64,000 bases of DNA from Gemmatimonadales bacterium UBA4456 (lineage in GTDB: Bacteria > Gemmatimonadota > Gemmatimonadetes > Longimicrobiales > Gaopeijiaceae). Under the pieces are notes generated by a model. It was not told where the DNA came from. It ran no database searches and saw nothing but the letters and a program-made list of their open reading frames with translations. The stretch spans positions 29,433 through 93,432 of the forward strand of contig DGOW01000047.1 in assembly GCA_002390225.1 (NCBI GenBank), read 5' to 3'. Shown here piece by piece: positions 7,431 through 18,396 of the stretch; the stretch's first letter is position 1, and every line of letters begins with the position of its first letter. Both the position numbers and the translations under genes were made by a program.

Positions 7431-10360
7431 AGTGGTGCCAGATGCTGCCCTGTATAGGACGCAGAATCGGCCGCAACGGTTTCCGGCGTCCCTTCGACCA
7501 CAATACGTCCACCGCCGAAACCTCCTTCAGGGCCAAGGTCGATGACCCAGTCGGCGGTCTTGACCACCTGGAGGTTGTGCTCGATGACAACGACCGTATT
7601 TCCGCGGTCAACGAGCTGATGGAGCACGTCCAGAAGAACCCGAACGTCCTCGAAGTGGAGCCCTGTCGTAGGCTCATCCAGGATGTAGAGCGTGTTGCCT
7701 GTCGCCCGCTTCGACAGTTCCGTGGCGAGTTTCACGCGCTGGGCCTCACCACCCGACAGCGTCGTGGCAGACTGCCCAAGGTGGATATACCCGAGGCCCA
7801 CATCGTTCAACGTCGCGAGTTTCTGCTTGATTCTCGGGACAGCGTCGAAGAATTCGAGTGCGTCCTCGACCATCAAGTCGAGCACGTCCGCGATGTTCTT
7901 GCCCTTGTAGTAGACGTCGAGGGTCTCGCGGTTATAGCGGCGACCCCGACACACGTCGCACGGCACGTAGACGTCGGGGAGGAAGTGCATCTCGATCTTT
8001 ACCAGCCCGTCGCCCTGACACGCCTCGCAGCGCCCACCCTTCACGTTGAACGAGAAGCGCCCCGGTCCATACCCGCGCATCTGGGACTCGGGCAGATTCG
8101 CGAAGAGATCACGGATGGGGGTGAAGAGTCCGGTGTACGTCGCCGGATTCGATCGGGGCGTACGACCGATCGGTGACTGATCGACGTCGATCACCTTGTC
8201 GATGTGTTCGAGGCCCTCGATCGCGTCATGAGCCTCTGCCACGAGCTTGCTCCGGTAGAAATGCCGGGCAAGGGCGTGATACAGCGTGCTGTTCACCAGC
8301 GTCGACTTGCCGGATCCGCTCACGCCAGTAACACAGAGGAAGGTCCCGAGCGGGAAGCGCACGTCGACATTCTGAAGGTTGTGACCGCGGGCGCCCCGCA
8401 CCGTCACCGAACGATCAAGATCGACCGGGCGACGCGTGTCCGGGAGCGGGATCTCCCGATCCCCCCGCAAGTACGCCCCGGTCAGCGAGCCCTCGGCCTT
8501 AAGCACATCGTCCAGGCTTCCCGCAGCGACGATTTCGCCGCCGTGCCGCCCCGCCCCCGGCCCAAGGTCGACGATGTAGTCTGCCATACGGATGGTGTCC
8601 TCGTCGTGCTCGACAACCAGAACGGTATTGCCGAGGTCGCGCAGACGTTCCAGCGTCGATAGCAGTCGGGCGTTGTCTCGCTGGTGCAGCCCGATCGACG
8701 GTTCGTCCAGGATATACAGCACGCCGACGAGCCGACTCCCGATCTGAGTGGCGAGGCGTATCCGTTGCGCCTCTCCGCCAGATAGAGTGCCGGCGGCGCG
8801 TCCAAGCGTCAGATAATCGAGGCCCACGTCGCGAAGGAATCGAAGACGCTCCCCAACCTCTTTCAGAATCGGCCCAGCGATGTCTGCCGAGAGCGGTGTC
8901 AGGTCGGTGGACACTTCGGATGTGGAGGCAGAACCGTTCTCCTCACCCTCGACCGGTAACGACGTGAAGAACTGCGTGGCATCCGCGATCGAAAAATCCA
9001 CGATGTCACCCAGCGACCGTCCACCGATCGTGACGGCTCGGGAGGCGTCCTTGAGACGGCTGCCTGCACACGCGGTACACGGCAGCGTCGACATGTACTC
9101 GTCCAGCTGATTGCGAACCGTCTCGGACTGGGTCTCGCGATACCGCCGCTCGACGTTCGCGAGGACGCCTTCCCAATGATCCTCGTAATGGCCGTCGAAC
9201 TTGTTCGACCCCGACTTGTAAGGGAATCGGATCTTCATCCCTTCAGAGCCGTGGATGATCGCGTGCCGAACGTCCTCGTCCAGTTCACCCCACGGGGTAT
9301 TGGGATCGAACTCATACGCCTCTGCGAGGCCTGCGATCACGGACTGCCGCAGATGTCCTGACGGATCACCCCAGGGCAGAATCACACCTTCGAGAATCGT
9401 CACGCTCGGGTCGGCCGTAAGCAGCTGCGCGTTCACCTCTTTCCGAGTCCCGAGCCCACCGCACTCGTCGCACGCCCCGTACGGAGAATTGAAGGAGAAC
9501 TGCCGTGGCTCTAACTCGGCGAGGCTGGTGCCGCAGTTATCGCAGGCGTAGTGCTCGCTGAACACGTGCTGACGGGGGTTCTTTTTCGTTTTTCCCTTTC
9601 CGTGCTCAAGCACCTCGATCACGCCATCGCCGGCGCGCAGCGCCGTTTCCACGGAATCCGCAATGCGGTCACGGTCCGCCAACTTGATCACGAGCCGGTC
9701 GACGACGACTGCGATGTCATGATTCTCGTAGCGGTTCAGCGACGGTGGACCCGAGAGGTCGTGCGTCTCGCCATCAACGCGGGCTCGCACGAACCCTTCC
9801 TTACGCGCTTTCTCGAAGAGGTCGCGGAATTCCCCTTTTCGACCGCGAACGAGCGGGGCCAGAATCTCGACCCGGACGCCTTCACCGATGCCGAGAAGTC
9901 GTTCCACAATCTGGGTCGCTGACTGACGGATGACCGGCTCCCCACACGTCGGGCAGTGCGGGGTACCGGCCCGCGCCCAGAGCAACCGCAGATAATCGTA
10001 GATCTCCGTGACGGTACCCACCGTCGAACGGGGATTCCGGCTGACCGTCTTCTGTTCGATCGAGATCGCCGGTGACAGCCCTTCGATCGCGTCGACGTCC
10101 GGCTTCTCCATCAGGCCGAGGAACTGCCGTGCGTACGCAGAAAGTGATTCCACGTATCGACGCTGGCCCTCGGCGTAGATCGTGTCGAAGGCGAGCGAAG
10201 ATTTCCCCGAACCCGACAGTCCGGTAAAGACGACCAGCTTTTCTCGAGGTAGCTCTGCGTGCACATCCTTCAGGTTGTGCTCGCGGGCGCCACGTACGAC
10301 AAGCGTCTCCTGGGCCGAGACGGCGTTGGCGGGTGTCTTGGAAGAGCTGGATTCAGGCAT
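7421..10360 (-). CDS. uvrA: Excinuclease ABC subunit A
   Basis: A 979-residue ATPase of nucleotide excision repair that finds DNA lesions with UvrB. Two ABC cassettes are visible: Walker A GLSGSGKS at about 47-54, and a second GVSGSGKS in the C-terminal half, each with a LSGGEAQR signature. Zinc-binding CxxC pairs are present (CPTCG, CDNCG, CDECGG, and CEACQ with CDVC). The ATG at 10360 is preferred over an in-frame TTG 27 bases upstream, because the extra residues are not family-like. A short Ser/Thr/Glu-rich insert precedes the first signature. It stands alone, separated from htpX by a hairpin. Confidence 0.97.
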   Translation of the reverse strand: MPESSSSKTPANAVSAQETLVVRGAREHNLKDVHAELPREKLVVFTGLSGSGKSSLAFDTIYAEGQRRYVESLSAYARQFLGLMEKPDVDAIEGLSPAISIEQKTVSRNPRSTVGTVTEIYDYLRLLWARAGTPHCPTCGEPVIRQSATQIVERLLGIGEGVRVEILAPLVRGRKGEFRDLFEKARKEGFVRARVDGETHDLSGPPSLNRYENHDIAVVVDRLVIKLADRDRIADSVETALRAGDGVIEVLEHGKGKTKKNPRQHVFSEHYACDNCGTSLAELEPRQFSFNSPYGACDECGGLGTRKEVNAQLLTADPSVTILEGVILPWGDPSGHLRQSVIAGLAEAYEFDPNTPWGELDEDVRHAIIHGSEGMKIRFPYKSGSNKFDGHYEDHWEGVLANVERRYRETQSETVRNQLDEYMSTLPCTACAGSRLKDASRAVTIGGRSLGDIVDFSIADATQFFTSLPVEGEENGSASTSEVSTDLTPLSADIAGPILKEVGERLRFLRDVGLDYLTLGRAAGTLSGGEAQRIRLATQIGSRLVGVLYILDEPSIGLHQRDNARLLSTLERLRDLGNTVLVVEHDEDTIRMADYIVDLGPGAGRHGGEIVAAGSLDDVLKAEGSLTGAYLRGDREIPLPDTRRPVDLDRSVTVRGARGHNLQNVDVRFPLGTFLCVTGVSGSGKSTLVNSTLYHALARHFYRSKLVAEAHDAIEGLEHIDKVIDVDQSPIGRTPRSNPATYTGLFTPIRDLFANLPESQMRGYGPGRFSFNVKGGRCEACQGDGLVKIEMHFLPDVYVPCDVCRGRRYNRETLDVYYKGKNIADVLDLMVEDALEFFDAVPRIKQKLATLNDVGLGYIHLGQSATTLSGGEAQRVKLATELSKRATGNTLYILDEPTTGLHFEDVRVLLDVLHQLVDRGNTVVVIEHNLQVVKTADWVIDLGPEGGFGGGRIVVEGTPETVAADSASYTGQHLAPLLG

Positions 10361-10417
10361 AACCCGGAAGTCTAACCGGAAAGGCAAGTGGCGCTCAACG
10401 CGCAGGGTGTCACGTAA

Positions 10418-10451
10418 ACGAGGGTCGGACGCTGATGCGCCCGACCCTCGT
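10418..10451 (-). terminator. Terminator-like hairpin after htpX
   Basis: An 11-bp perfect inverted repeat (10418-10428 with 10441-10451, core CGAGGGTCGG) with a 12-base loop sits 20 bases past the htpX stop and before uvrA. Read on the minus strand it is followed by TTTACG, a weak T-run. It is the only convincing terminator-like structure found at the end of the long yebC-to-htpX gene string. Confidence 0.6.
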
Positions 10452-10471
10452 CAAGAACGGTCGTGGTCAGC

Positions 10472-11314
10472 TCAGAGCTGAATCTGTTCGATGGCCTGGA
10501 CGCGCGCGTCAGTCGGAGGGTGTGTTCGGAAGAGCCCGGACAGCGCGGCACCTCGCCCGCTCGTGAACGGATTGATGATCGCCATGTGCGCTCCAGCAGG
10601 GTTCACCTGCATGGGCACCTGCTTCGCAACGGCCTCGATGCGCTGCAACGCGCTTTGAAGCCCCTGCTTGTCACCCATGATCCGGACGGCCGTCGCATCG
10701 GCCTGAAACTCGTTTTGACGGCTGACGGCCATCTGGACGATCACCGCCACGATCGGCGCCACGATCGCCATCGCCAGCATCGCCAGCGGGTTCTCGTCAC
10801 CGTCACGACCGGTGCCGAAAATGATGCCCCAACGTAGGATGGTGCCAACCAGCGCAATCGCACCCGCCATGCCTGCTGCGATTGTGCCAACGAGCATGTG
10901 CCGATGCTTGATGTGCGCTAGCTCGTGCGCGATCACGCCCTCGAGTTCGCGTTCGTTGAGCGCCTCCATGAGACCGAGCGTCACGCACACCACCGCATTT
11001 TCAGGATTCCGGCCGGTGGCGAACGCATTGGGCTGACGCTCAGGCGCAATGGCGACCTGCGGCATAGGCAGATCGGCGCGCTGGCGCAGACGGTCGACCA
11101 TGCGATACAGCTCGGGAGCGTCATCCGGACTGATCACCTGAGCTCGGTACATCTTCAACACGGCTCGATCACTGAACCAAAAAGCCCAGAAGTTCATGAC
11201 CATGGAGATCCCGAAGAACACGGCCGCCATGGACGAGCCGCCGAGATAGTCTCCCGCGAAGACGAAGAGGACCGTCATGACGGTCATGAGGCCGAAGACC
11301 TTGGCCATCTGCAT
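10472..11314 (-). CDS. htpX: HtpX-type membrane metalloprotease
   Basis: A 280-residue M48 zinc protease of the cytoplasmic membrane that degrades misfolded membrane proteins. The zinc motif HEXXH is HELAH at 130-134. Two membrane helices lie at about 8-47 and two more after the motif (about 140-190). The third-ligand region is SRQNEFQADA. The start at 11314 is chosen because GGAG lies 10 bases upstream; the ATG falls one base beyond the tamB stop codon, a tight TGA-T-ATG junction. As last gene of the envelope cluster it fits a quality-control role next to Lgt, TamA and TamB. Confidence 0.92.
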   Translation of the reverse strand: MQMAKVFGLMTVMTVLFVFAGDYLGGSSMAAVFFGISMVMNFWAFWFSDRAVLKMYRAQVISPDDAPELYRMVDRLRQRADLPMPQVAIAPERQPNAFATGRNPENAVVCVTLGLMEALNERELEGVIAHELAHIKHRHMLVGTIAAGMAGAIALVGTILRWGIIFGTGRDGDENPLAMLAMAIVAPIVAVIVQMAVSRQNEFQADATAVRIMGDKQGLQSALQRIEAVAKQVPMQVNPAGAHMAIINPFTSGRGAALSGLFRTHPPTDARVQAIEQIQL

Positions 11315-11315
11315 A

Positions 11316-14300
11316 TCAGTTTTGCTCCGTTGAATTCCGTTTTGGACTGTAGCCCCATTCCCGGAAGAAGAAGACACCCCAGATCCGGTCGTTCTTGAGT
11401 GAGGACACGCCGAGTGAAAGACTGCCACTTCGCAGGGAGCGATCCTCCAGGAAGCCCTCGACGTTGTAGTTGTCAGTGAGCGCCCATTCCACACGCAAAC
11501 CAGCCACGGTGTTCTGATCTCCCCCTTCGGTATCCCAGGGTCGCAGCACCATGACGGCAAACACGTCGCTGCCTACGTAGCGCCCGAGCTCGAGCTGTGT
11601 GTCGGCCACATACTCGCGACCCAGCGATTGCCCGCCACCGCTCTGCTGCACCGAAAAATAGTCCAGGAAGTCGCGGAAGACAGCAGAGCCGAACTGGTTC
11701 GTGAGCACCCCCCCCACGAAGGTCACGGTTCCCTGGACGGCTGACGATACCACACCGCTGTTGCCACGACGGCCTACGCCCCCAGCCCGCCCACCGAGCG
11801 CGCCGCTCGGTTGGCCAAAGACCAGATAGGACACAAGGTCCTCCTCGGCGAGGCCCGCCTCCTCGGTCGTCAGCGTGACGACCGGTTGGACCAGCGTCCC
11901 CTCCAGCAGAGCGTTCACATCGAGGGGTGGCTCGTTCTGCCTGCGGATTCGACTTGCCGCCTGAATGTCCAGATCCGGGTTAAGCCCCGGCCGTCCAATG
12001 AAGATGACGCTGCCCCCCTCCAGCTCGAACGTCCGTCCCAGTACGCGATGCGAGCCACGAACCGCCTCCAGTTCACCGATGAGCACGAAGTCACTCTTCG
12101 TGCGGTCATACCGCACCAGCAAATCACCGGACATCTCGACGTCAGAGTCGATCGAGCGCAGCCAGGAGCCCCGCGGCACCGAGAGATCCACGTCCACGCG
12201 AAGGTTGTCGAAGAACGGATTTCGAAGGCCGGCGAACAGCGGCTGTGAGATCAGGGCAGTAGTGTCGACCGCGAGTCCACTCTGGAAGAGGAAGGGATCG
12301 TTCAGATTGACGACCCCCGCGGCTCGCTGAAGCTCATCGACGTAGATGGCTCCCGCATCGACAGTGAGCGAGCCCTGCGCCACAGGGCGGGAGTAGCGGC
12401 CACCGAGGTCAAAGCTGCCGCTGATCGAGCCTTCGACGTCTGGACGGGACACCGCGAGAAACCGCTCAAACGCGAAGGTCAGGTCCAGTGCTGGATCTGC
12501 AAAGGGTTCCAGTAACACGGTCCCGGTCACGTCGGATCGGCCGCTGCCTGCGGCCGACAGCTCAACTTCGGCGGTCCTGTCCTCTCGGAGCGTCACTGTC
12601 CCGTTCACACCGGTGTGCCGTACCCCGATCGCTTCGATCGACCACGCAGCCCTAGAGAGTGCAAGTTGGCCCGCTGGCGCTGGCGATCCGGGAGTACCCC
12701 GGATCGAGACGTCGCCCGATACGGTACCCACCACCCCTTCGAGTGCACTCACGTAGCTTAGGGCGATGGCGGCATCTAGAGAGTCCGCGACAAGATCCAC
12801 CCTCATCGGTTGGTCGAGGACGCGATCCCCCACCTCGATCAGCGCCAGATCGATCGGAATGGCACCGCTCGCCCGGAGGGCCGAGCGATTCCTGTCCAAC
12901 CCGTCGAGGTCGAACTGCAGCTCACGGCCGCGGTACGACATCTCGCCGTCGACCCTGCTGAGCTGCATCGAGCCATACCTGGGTCCGTCGATCTGAATCT
13001 CACCCTCGATAATGGGAGCCTCCGCCGACCCTCGGACGGACAGATTCATATCGATGTGTCCTCCGACCTGGAGTCGCTCGAGTTGGACCACGCCAAGCAA
13101 CTGCTCTGCGTGCAGACCCTGCACAGCCAGTTGAAAGTCGCTGCCACCTCCACGCGAGAGCGTCCCGTCGGCAACGAGGTGCATCGGGTCATCATCGATG
13201 CGAGCGATCTCGACACTGTCCACCATGAACGTGCGCTCATTCCAGGCCAGACGCGCTGGACGAGTAAGATGCCATTCCTGGTCATCGACCCGGATGTCGA
13301 ACCCATCCATGTCTACCGAACCCCCGGCCGAGTCGATGACGAACGAACCGCTGGCCTGATACTCCTCACCCGGTCGCCGGACGATCTCGAGACGTCCACC
13401 TCCGTCGAGCTGGAACATGTCCGCCTCGAAGGTACCCTGCTGAAAGCGTCGGCCGGCTACATCGATGCCGTGCGCTGTCGCACCCATCTGCCAAACGCCG
13501 TTCGTATCCGGGAGGCCCGTCGCCGAGAGGGCGACCCGAGCGGAGTCGATCTGATTCTGCTTCCACGAGGCGCCTTCCAGACGCATGACCACGCCAACGT
13601 CGATGTCACCGAGGCGTCCATTTACGCTCGCTCCTCCGAAGACGGCTCCGTCGAGCTGAACGTCGGCCAGCCGAGGAAACGTGTCGGGAGCGACTCCCTG
13701 GAGGCGCAAGAACTCGCGATCAAGCGGGGTGAGTTCCTCCTGGACGATGATGGAGTCGGCGACCCCCATGAGGGCGGGCCGAAGTCCAACGAGACGATCT
13801 GCGCTGAAAGCCACAGATGTACTGCCAAATCGTCCTTCGACAAGTCCGAGGCGACCGCGCCCGGTCACCTCAACTCCACCGACGGTAGCGCGCAGCGAGT
13901 CCGTGATGAGGACCCCGTTTCGTATCCGGATACCGGTCGAGAGCGTGTCGACAATCACGGCTCCCAGCCGGGACGCATGCGCAGCGCCGACGAGGTCGAG
14001 CATCATCGAGTCCGGAGCGATCCCGAATCCCTCGACCTGCAGCGCACCACTCCAGCTACTGCGTTCTGGAAAGCGAGTACTGATCTCGGAAAGCGGAAGG
14101 TCGTCAGCTTCCAGCTCCATTCGGTACGCTGCCGCTGGATCACCCAGATCGACGCGCCCACGACCCTGAACGCGCCCGTCCTGCACGGCCAGATCGATGA
14201 CGACCCTGGCGTCGTCCAGTGCTCCATCCACCGAGACCGAGCCCCACGCCTCTCCGGTGAGTTGAAGCTCGGGAGCGACACCGTCGAGAAGTCCGACGGC

Positions 14301-15974
14301 GAGCGGGCGTAACTCTACGTTCGTGTCCGTGATCCAGCTGCCGTCTTCAGCGCCTCGCCAGAACATGCCATCCACCCTGGTCACAGTCCGGAGCCCCGAC
14401 GCAGAGTTGTGGCTCATCTCGACGAGCACGGAGAGACCGTCATCGACGTTGCCCTGGACGCGTACCTCACCATCACCGTTCCCGGCCCAGGGGAAATCCG
14501 GCCACAACGCAGAAAGCACGTCGTAATTCATAGCCCCGAGAACAGCCACGAAATCAGTGGCACCCGGATTATCCCCGCGGTGAAGGGTTCCGTCGAACTG
14601 GGCCGTCGTCAGGTCACCGCCCAACCCCGTAGGGATCAGCGTGAGACGACCCGACGCTGTAAGATCGGTCAGCCTGCCGTTGAATGACGCCTCGCCGCTG
14701 AGCCATCCATCGAACGGTATGTCTCTTTCGATCCAGGGCTCGAGACGTTCCAGCGGAAGCGGGTTGGCCGTCACGTCCATCCCGTCCAGCGAGATCTCAT
14801 CCGAAAAGCTGACACCACCGTCAAAGATCACGCTGCTCGCTTCGAGTTCGACTTCCATGCTCCGAACCGCCATATGCACGCCGTCCTCGATGCGGATTCC
14901 AGCAGCACCACGGAAACGCCCATCGGGGATGCGCGGATCCACCCACGCAATGTCGGACAACTGCATCCAGCCGTCGGACGCGAGTTCCGCAATCAATCGC
15001 CATGGCTCACCTTCTGATGCGGGTCCCACGGTGAGATCGCCTTCGATCAGACCGCCCGGCAATCGGAACTGTCCATCGGCTACGCGGATGCCGAACTCGC
15101 CGAACGACAAACGACCAAAAGCTTCGTCGATCACCAGGGGTTCTTCGAGCACACCGATATCCGACGAGAACGACGCCAGCTGCGCCGTGAACTGAGGCTC
15201 CTGGGAGGTCGACAGCACGGCGTCTTCGACGTCGACATCCAGCATCTCGAACGCCAGCTCGCGCAGAAACTCCCCACCGGGTCCTTCGATGACCCGACGC
15301 CCGCTCCGCTCCGTGGTCGGCGTCAGGATCCGCACCCGGCTCTCCCGGAGACCGACGCGACCTAGTCGCACAGGCGTGCTGGCTTCCGCAGACTGAGGCC
15401 CTGCCGGAGCACCACCCTCGGCCAGGAGTCGACTGATGTTCATCGCCTGGTCGCTGGCATAGCGCGAAATCTCGAGATCGAGTCCCCAGAAGACGGTGGA
15501 CCGGATCGGTCGCCCACCGTTGATCGCCGTAGGGATCGAATAGCGGATGACGACGGAATCAGCCGAGAGGAACCGTCTCCCATCCGCGGCGTCGAGCCGG
15601 ACTCCGGTAAGGGTCGCACCGGCCAGAAGGCTGCCACTCCGCACTCCCTCCACGGTGAGCTGCCCGGAAAGGCTCGACTGAACTCGACTCAACGCTGTAC
15701 GCAGCGCGAGGTCCTGCCCCTGCCCGGTCTGTGCGATCAGGCCGATCGCCACGAGGACCAGAAGGATCATCAGAACCAGACTCTGACGGGTGCGACGGCG
15801 AAGCGCCACCAGACGCCGGCGGACCTGCCACGAGCGCCGCACTCCAGTCAGCGCATCGCGCTCGGCGTAAGGCCCGACAGGTGGAAGTTCGACCCCATCT
15901 GCTGACTCGCCGGAGTCCGATGCATCCGCTGTCACGACCTCGTCCTCCGCCGGTCGGTCGAGTTCGTCAGACAT
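11316..15974 (-). CDS. tamB: TamB-like translocation and assembly module protein
   Basis: A 1552-residue envelope-spanning protein. A charged cytosolic N-terminus (about 1-60) is followed by one transmembrane anchor (LVLMILLVLVAIGLI, about 65-80), then a very long repetitive beta-rich region expected to form the lipid-conducting beta-taco groove. It ends with the DUF490/TamB domain, recognised by EEDLVSYLVFGQPSG and the terminal beta-strands. TamB homologues move phospholipids to, or help assemble proteins in, the outer membrane together with TamA. The ATG overlaps the tamA stop by one base (TGATG). It is longer than the roughly 1260 residues of E. coli TamB. Confidence 0.92.
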   Translation of the reverse strand: MSDELDRPAEDEVVTADASDSGESADGVELPPVGPYAERDALTGVRRSWQVRRRLVALRRRTRQSLVLMILLVLVAIGLIAQTGQGQDLALRTALSRVQSSLSGQLTVEGVRSGSLLAGATLTGVRLDAADGRRFLSADSVVIRYSIPTAINGGRPIRSTVFWGLDLEISRYASDQAMNISRLLAEGGAPAGPQSAEASTPVRLGRVGLRESRVRILTPTTERSGRRVIEGPGGEFLRELAFEMLDVDVEDAVLSTSQEPQFTAQLASFSSDIGVLEEPLVIDEAFGRLSFGEFGIRVADGQFRLPGGLIEGDLTVGPASEGEPWRLIAELASDGWMQLSDIAWVDPRIPDGRFRGAAGIRIEDGVHMAVRSMEVELEASSVIFDGGVSFSDEISLDGMDVTANPLPLERLEPWIERDIPFDGWLSGEASFNGRLTDLTASGRLTLIPTGLGGDLTTAQFDGTLHRGDNPGATDFVAVLGAMNYDVLSALWPDFPWAGNGDGEVRVQGNVDDGLSVLVEMSHNSASGLRTVTRVDGMFWRGAEDGSWITDTNVELRPLAVGLLDGVAPELQLTGEAWGSVSVDGALDDARVVIDLAVQDGRVQGRGRVDLGDPAAAYRMELEADDLPLSEISTRFPERSSWSGALQVEGFGIAPDSMMLDLVGAAHASRLGAVIVDTLSTGIRIRNGVLITDSLRATVGGVEVTGRGRLGLVEGRFGSTSVAFSADRLVGLRPALMGVADSIIVQEELTPLDREFLRLQGVAPDTFPRLADVQLDGAVFGGASVNGRLGDIDVGVVMRLEGASWKQNQIDSARVALSATGLPDTNGVWQMGATAHGIDVAGRRFQQGTFEADMFQLDGGGRLEIVRRPGEEYQASGSFVIDSAGGSVDMDGFDIRVDDQEWHLTRPARLAWNERTFMVDSVEIARIDDDPMHLVADGTLSRGGGSDFQLAVQGLHAEQLLGVVQLERLQVGGHIDMNLSVRGSAEAPIIEGEIQIDGPRYGSMQLSRVDGEMSYRGRELQFDLDGLDRNRSALRASGAIPIDLALIEVGDRVLDQPMRVDLVADSLDAAIALSYVSALEGVVGTVSGDVSIRGTPGSPAPAGQLALSRAAWSIEAIGVRHTGVNGTVTLREDRTAEVELSAAGSGRSDVTGTVLLEPFADPALDLTFAFERFLAVSRPDVEGSISGSFDLGGRYSRPVAQGSLTVDAGAIYVDELQRAAGVVNLNDPFLFQSGLAVDTTALISQPLFAGLRNPFFDNLRVDVDLSVPRGSWLRSIDSDVEMSGDLLVRYDRTKSDFVLIGELEAVRGSHRVLGRTFELEGGSVIFIGRPGLNPDLDIQAASRIRRQNEPPLDVNALLEGTLVQPVVTLTTEEAGLAEEDLVSYLVFGQPSGALGGRAGGVGRRGNSGVVSSAVQGTVTFVGGVLTNQFGSAVFRDFLDYFSVQQSGGGQSLGREYVADTQLELGRYVGSDVFAVMVLRPWDTEGGDQNTVAGLRVEWALTDNYNVEGFLEDRSLRSGSLSLGVSSLKNDRIWGVFFFREWGYSPKRNSTEQN

Positions 15975-18214
15975 CAGAAAGCCTGCCCAATGGACACGTG
16001 AAGCTGAAATCCCCGGTCGTTCGCTCCGAAGAGTACCCGTTCGCTTAGCTGCAGGAGCTCACCCGTGCCGACCCAGTGAATCTCTTTTCCATCCACTTCA
16101 AGTGGGTCACCCTCATCGCCGACTTCCCATCTCACAATCTTCTCGGTCACGACCGGGACTTTCTCCGCACCCCTGAATCGATACGCGAGATCGAGGCGAA
16201 TCGGTCCGACGGGGCTGGCAAAACGCACGCCGACCCCCGGACTGAACTCTAGAGCCTCGAACTCGATGGAGTCCTCCGGTCCCCACGCCTGGCCCACATC
16301 CGTGAAGATCACACCCTCCAGAAAGCCCATCGCGATACGGATCTCAGCATTGGCCTCCAGAAGCCGGGTGCCGCCGATCGGCTGGTTCTGGTACAGAGCG
16401 CCCGGGTCCGCCACACACGACTCATTGAAGAGCGCTTCTGGAGTACACAATCCACCCCCGCCCATCATGGATAACAGCACCCTTGGCTCCGCAAACAGTA
16501 CTCGCGGGCCAAGCCTGCTCTGTGCGAAGCCGCGCACGGAGTTCGCCCCGCCGGTGTAGAAGCGCTTCTGCGGGTGGACGATCTCGACGTCGCCGCTGGA
16601 GATCTGACCCTGCCGCACAAGTCCGTCGAATCCGCCCGACCCGACCCAGCCTCCGCGAACGCGTGTCGCGAAGACTACGCGCCCCACTGGGGCATACCGA
16701 CTGGCTTCGGCGACCACTCGATCGTAGCGGAAATCGGATAACGTCCACTTCGCGGCGTGCTCGACGTCAAGGAGAAGTCGATACCCGTTCCGTGGATTCA
16801 GCAGATCGTCAGATCGGTTGCGCGTGAATGCGAGGCCGACGGGTGAGAGCGAGTTCGGATTCTCAAGCTCTTTGATATCATCGGGAGCACACACCAGAAA
16901 GCCGGTGCAGAACAGGACGTCAGTGGCATCCAGCTCCGAGAGTTCGGGTCGGTAGAAGCCACTCACCACAGTCCCTGGGGCGAGTGAACGCGACAGGCCG
17001 ATCTGGGCACCGATGGCTCGTCGTATGAAGACGTCCGGAAGCGACTGACGTTCGATGAAGACGGACGCGGAGAGAGCGTTGCGCGTTGAGAAGATCCAGG
17101 GCTGCACAAAGTCTACGACACCGAGGCCGGTGAGGTCCCCATATTTATTATCTCCACTTTGCGAGCAGAGCACATCGCGGAATTGTGACTGCGAGGCGAG
17201 GATGTTTCCTACCCGCCCGCGTACGGACAGTGTGCGACCTCCACCGAAGAAATTCCGGCTTGTCCATTGGGCCTCGAGGTTCAGGCACTCGGCGGTACTC
17301 CATCCTCCACCCGCACGCACCCGGTAGGCATCACCTTCCTGCAGCGTAATCGCTACATCGATTGTCGGGTCTTGGAGGTCAGCCAAGGTATCGGGGAGCA
17401 CGCTCGCGTTCCGGACAATCTCGAGGCCATACAGGCGCTCCGTAGCGTCGTCGACCTCGGATCTTCGGTAGGAATCACCACTCTGAAGCCGGGCAGTCCG
17501 CAGTACCGTACCCACACCCAGGTTCTCCAGACCCGAGACGGTGATGTCGCCGTATGTCGTCTCGGGCCCCCTAATGATCTCGAAGGTCGTGATCGCATCG
17601 TACGACGGTGGATTGCCCGGGCGGCTTACGCGCCGAAAGACGTCCGCATAGGCATAACCGCGATTGCTCAGGCGATGGATGAGCGTGTCACGTGTCGCGT
17701 CGAGCGCGAGCGTGGACAGGCGATCACCCTGGGCGATGGGCAGATCGTTGAGCAGCTCACCATCGCCGAGGTCACTGACCCCGGTGAACTCGATGCTGTC
17801 TGCTATGATGGGCCGACCTTCATCGATCCGGAACATGACTCTGGCTTTCGCCTCGGTTCGCTCGACTACGGCCGAGTCGACGACCACATCCCGGAATCCT
17901 CGCTGACGGTACCAGAGTATGAGCCGCGCCCGGTCACGGGGCAGATCCCGGTCACGCAGCATCGACCGACTGAGCGCGAAGTCAACGCCCAGCGGACAGA
18001 GCGGAATCGGGAAAAAGAACCAGAGTGATCGACAGGCTGTGGTCCGCGTCGCGATCGCCCGAGCGAGTGAATCCGCAGGGAACGTGACATTCCCCTCGAA
18101 TCGAACCTCTTCGACCTCGGGTCCTCTGAGCTGTCCAGCACCCGCTGCCGGTGACAGCAACAGGCCAAGCCCAACCACGCCGGAGATTGCCAGGACACGC
18201 CAGCGCAGTCTCAC
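15974..18214 (-). CDS. tamA: Omp85-family outer-membrane protein (TamA/BamA-like)
   Basis: A 746-residue protein with a signal peptide (1-26), a series of POTRA modules (about 30-340; for example EEVRFEGNVTFP and GDITVSGLENLG) and a C-terminal 16-strand barrel (about 350-746). The loop-6 motif VRGF is present in GANSVRGFAQ, and the protein ends in phenylalanine, as outer-membrane barrel proteins do. Omp85 proteins insert beta-barrels into the outer membrane. Direct coupling to tamB argues for a TamA role rather than BamA. It starts at a GTG that overlaps the stop of the small membrane protein (GTGA). Confidence 0.9.
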   Translation of the reverse strand: MRLRWRVLAISGVVGLGLLLSPAAGAGQLRGPEVEEVRFEGNVTFPADSLARAIATRTTACRSLWFFFPIPLCPLGVDFALSRSMLRDRDLPRDRARLILWYRQRGFRDVVVDSAVVERTEAKARVMFRIDEGRPIIADSIEFTGVSDLGDGELLNDLPIAQGDRLSTLALDATRDTLIHRLSNRGYAYADVFRRVSRPGNPPSYDAITTFEIIRGPETTYGDITVSGLENLGVGTVLRTARLQSGDSYRRSEVDDATERLYGLEIVRNASVLPDTLADLQDPTIDVAITLQEGDAYRVRAGGGWSTAECLNLEAQWTSRNFFGGGRTLSVRGRVGNILASQSQFRDVLCSQSGDNKYGDLTGLGVVDFVQPWIFSTRNALSASVFIERQSLPDVFIRRAIGAQIGLSRSLAPGTVVSGFYRPELSELDATDVLFCTGFLVCAPDDIKELENPNSLSPVGLAFTRNRSDDLLNPRNGYRLLLDVEHAAKWTLSDFRYDRVVAEASRYAPVGRVVFATRVRGGWVGSGGFDGLVRQGQISSGDVEIVHPQKRFYTGGANSVRGFAQSRLGPRVLFAEPRVLLSMMGGGGLCTPEALFNESCVADPGALYQNQPIGGTRLLEANAEIRIAMGFLEGVIFTDVGQAWGPEDSIEFEALEFSPGVGVRFASPVGPIRLDLAYRFRGAEKVPVVTEKIVRWEVGDEGDPLEVDGKEIHWVGTGELLQLSERVLFGANDRGFQLHVSIGQAF

Positions 18215-18396
18215 TCGTCCCCCGTGTCCGCCCCCGAAGGCGCAATGACTGACTCCGGAAGCATTGGGTCACGCTGGAGCATCAAGCGGGTGAGCACGCA
18301 GGTCATCGCCGCCGCACCAGCACCTACAACAACAGAGATGAGCGCCGCCTGGAGCGACTTCTCTCGCGTGATCGGACGTCGCCGATACTTCGGCAT
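18211..18396 (-). CDS. Small single-pass membrane protein between phosphoesterase and tamA
   Basis: A 61-residue protein. It has a basic N-terminus (KYRRRPITREK), one hydrophobic helix (about 18-40, ALISVVVGAGAAAMTCVLTRL) and a short acidic tail. Both ends overlap neighbours: the ATG shares a base with the phosphoesterase stop (TGATG), and its stop overlaps the tamA GTG (GTGA). Such tight placement argues that it is translated. I know no family for it; the context suggests an accessory of the TamA/TamB machinery. Confidence 0.65.
   Translation of the reverse strand: MPKYRRRPITREKSLQAALISVVVGAGAAAMTCVLTRLMLQRDPMLPESVIAPSGADTGDE

Noticed and set aside
12810..14312. 500-codon open frame on the plus strand inside tamB
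   Set aside because: Opposite a well-supported TamB gene; the composition is that of an antisense shadow (many His, Asp, Arg), with no domain or signal.
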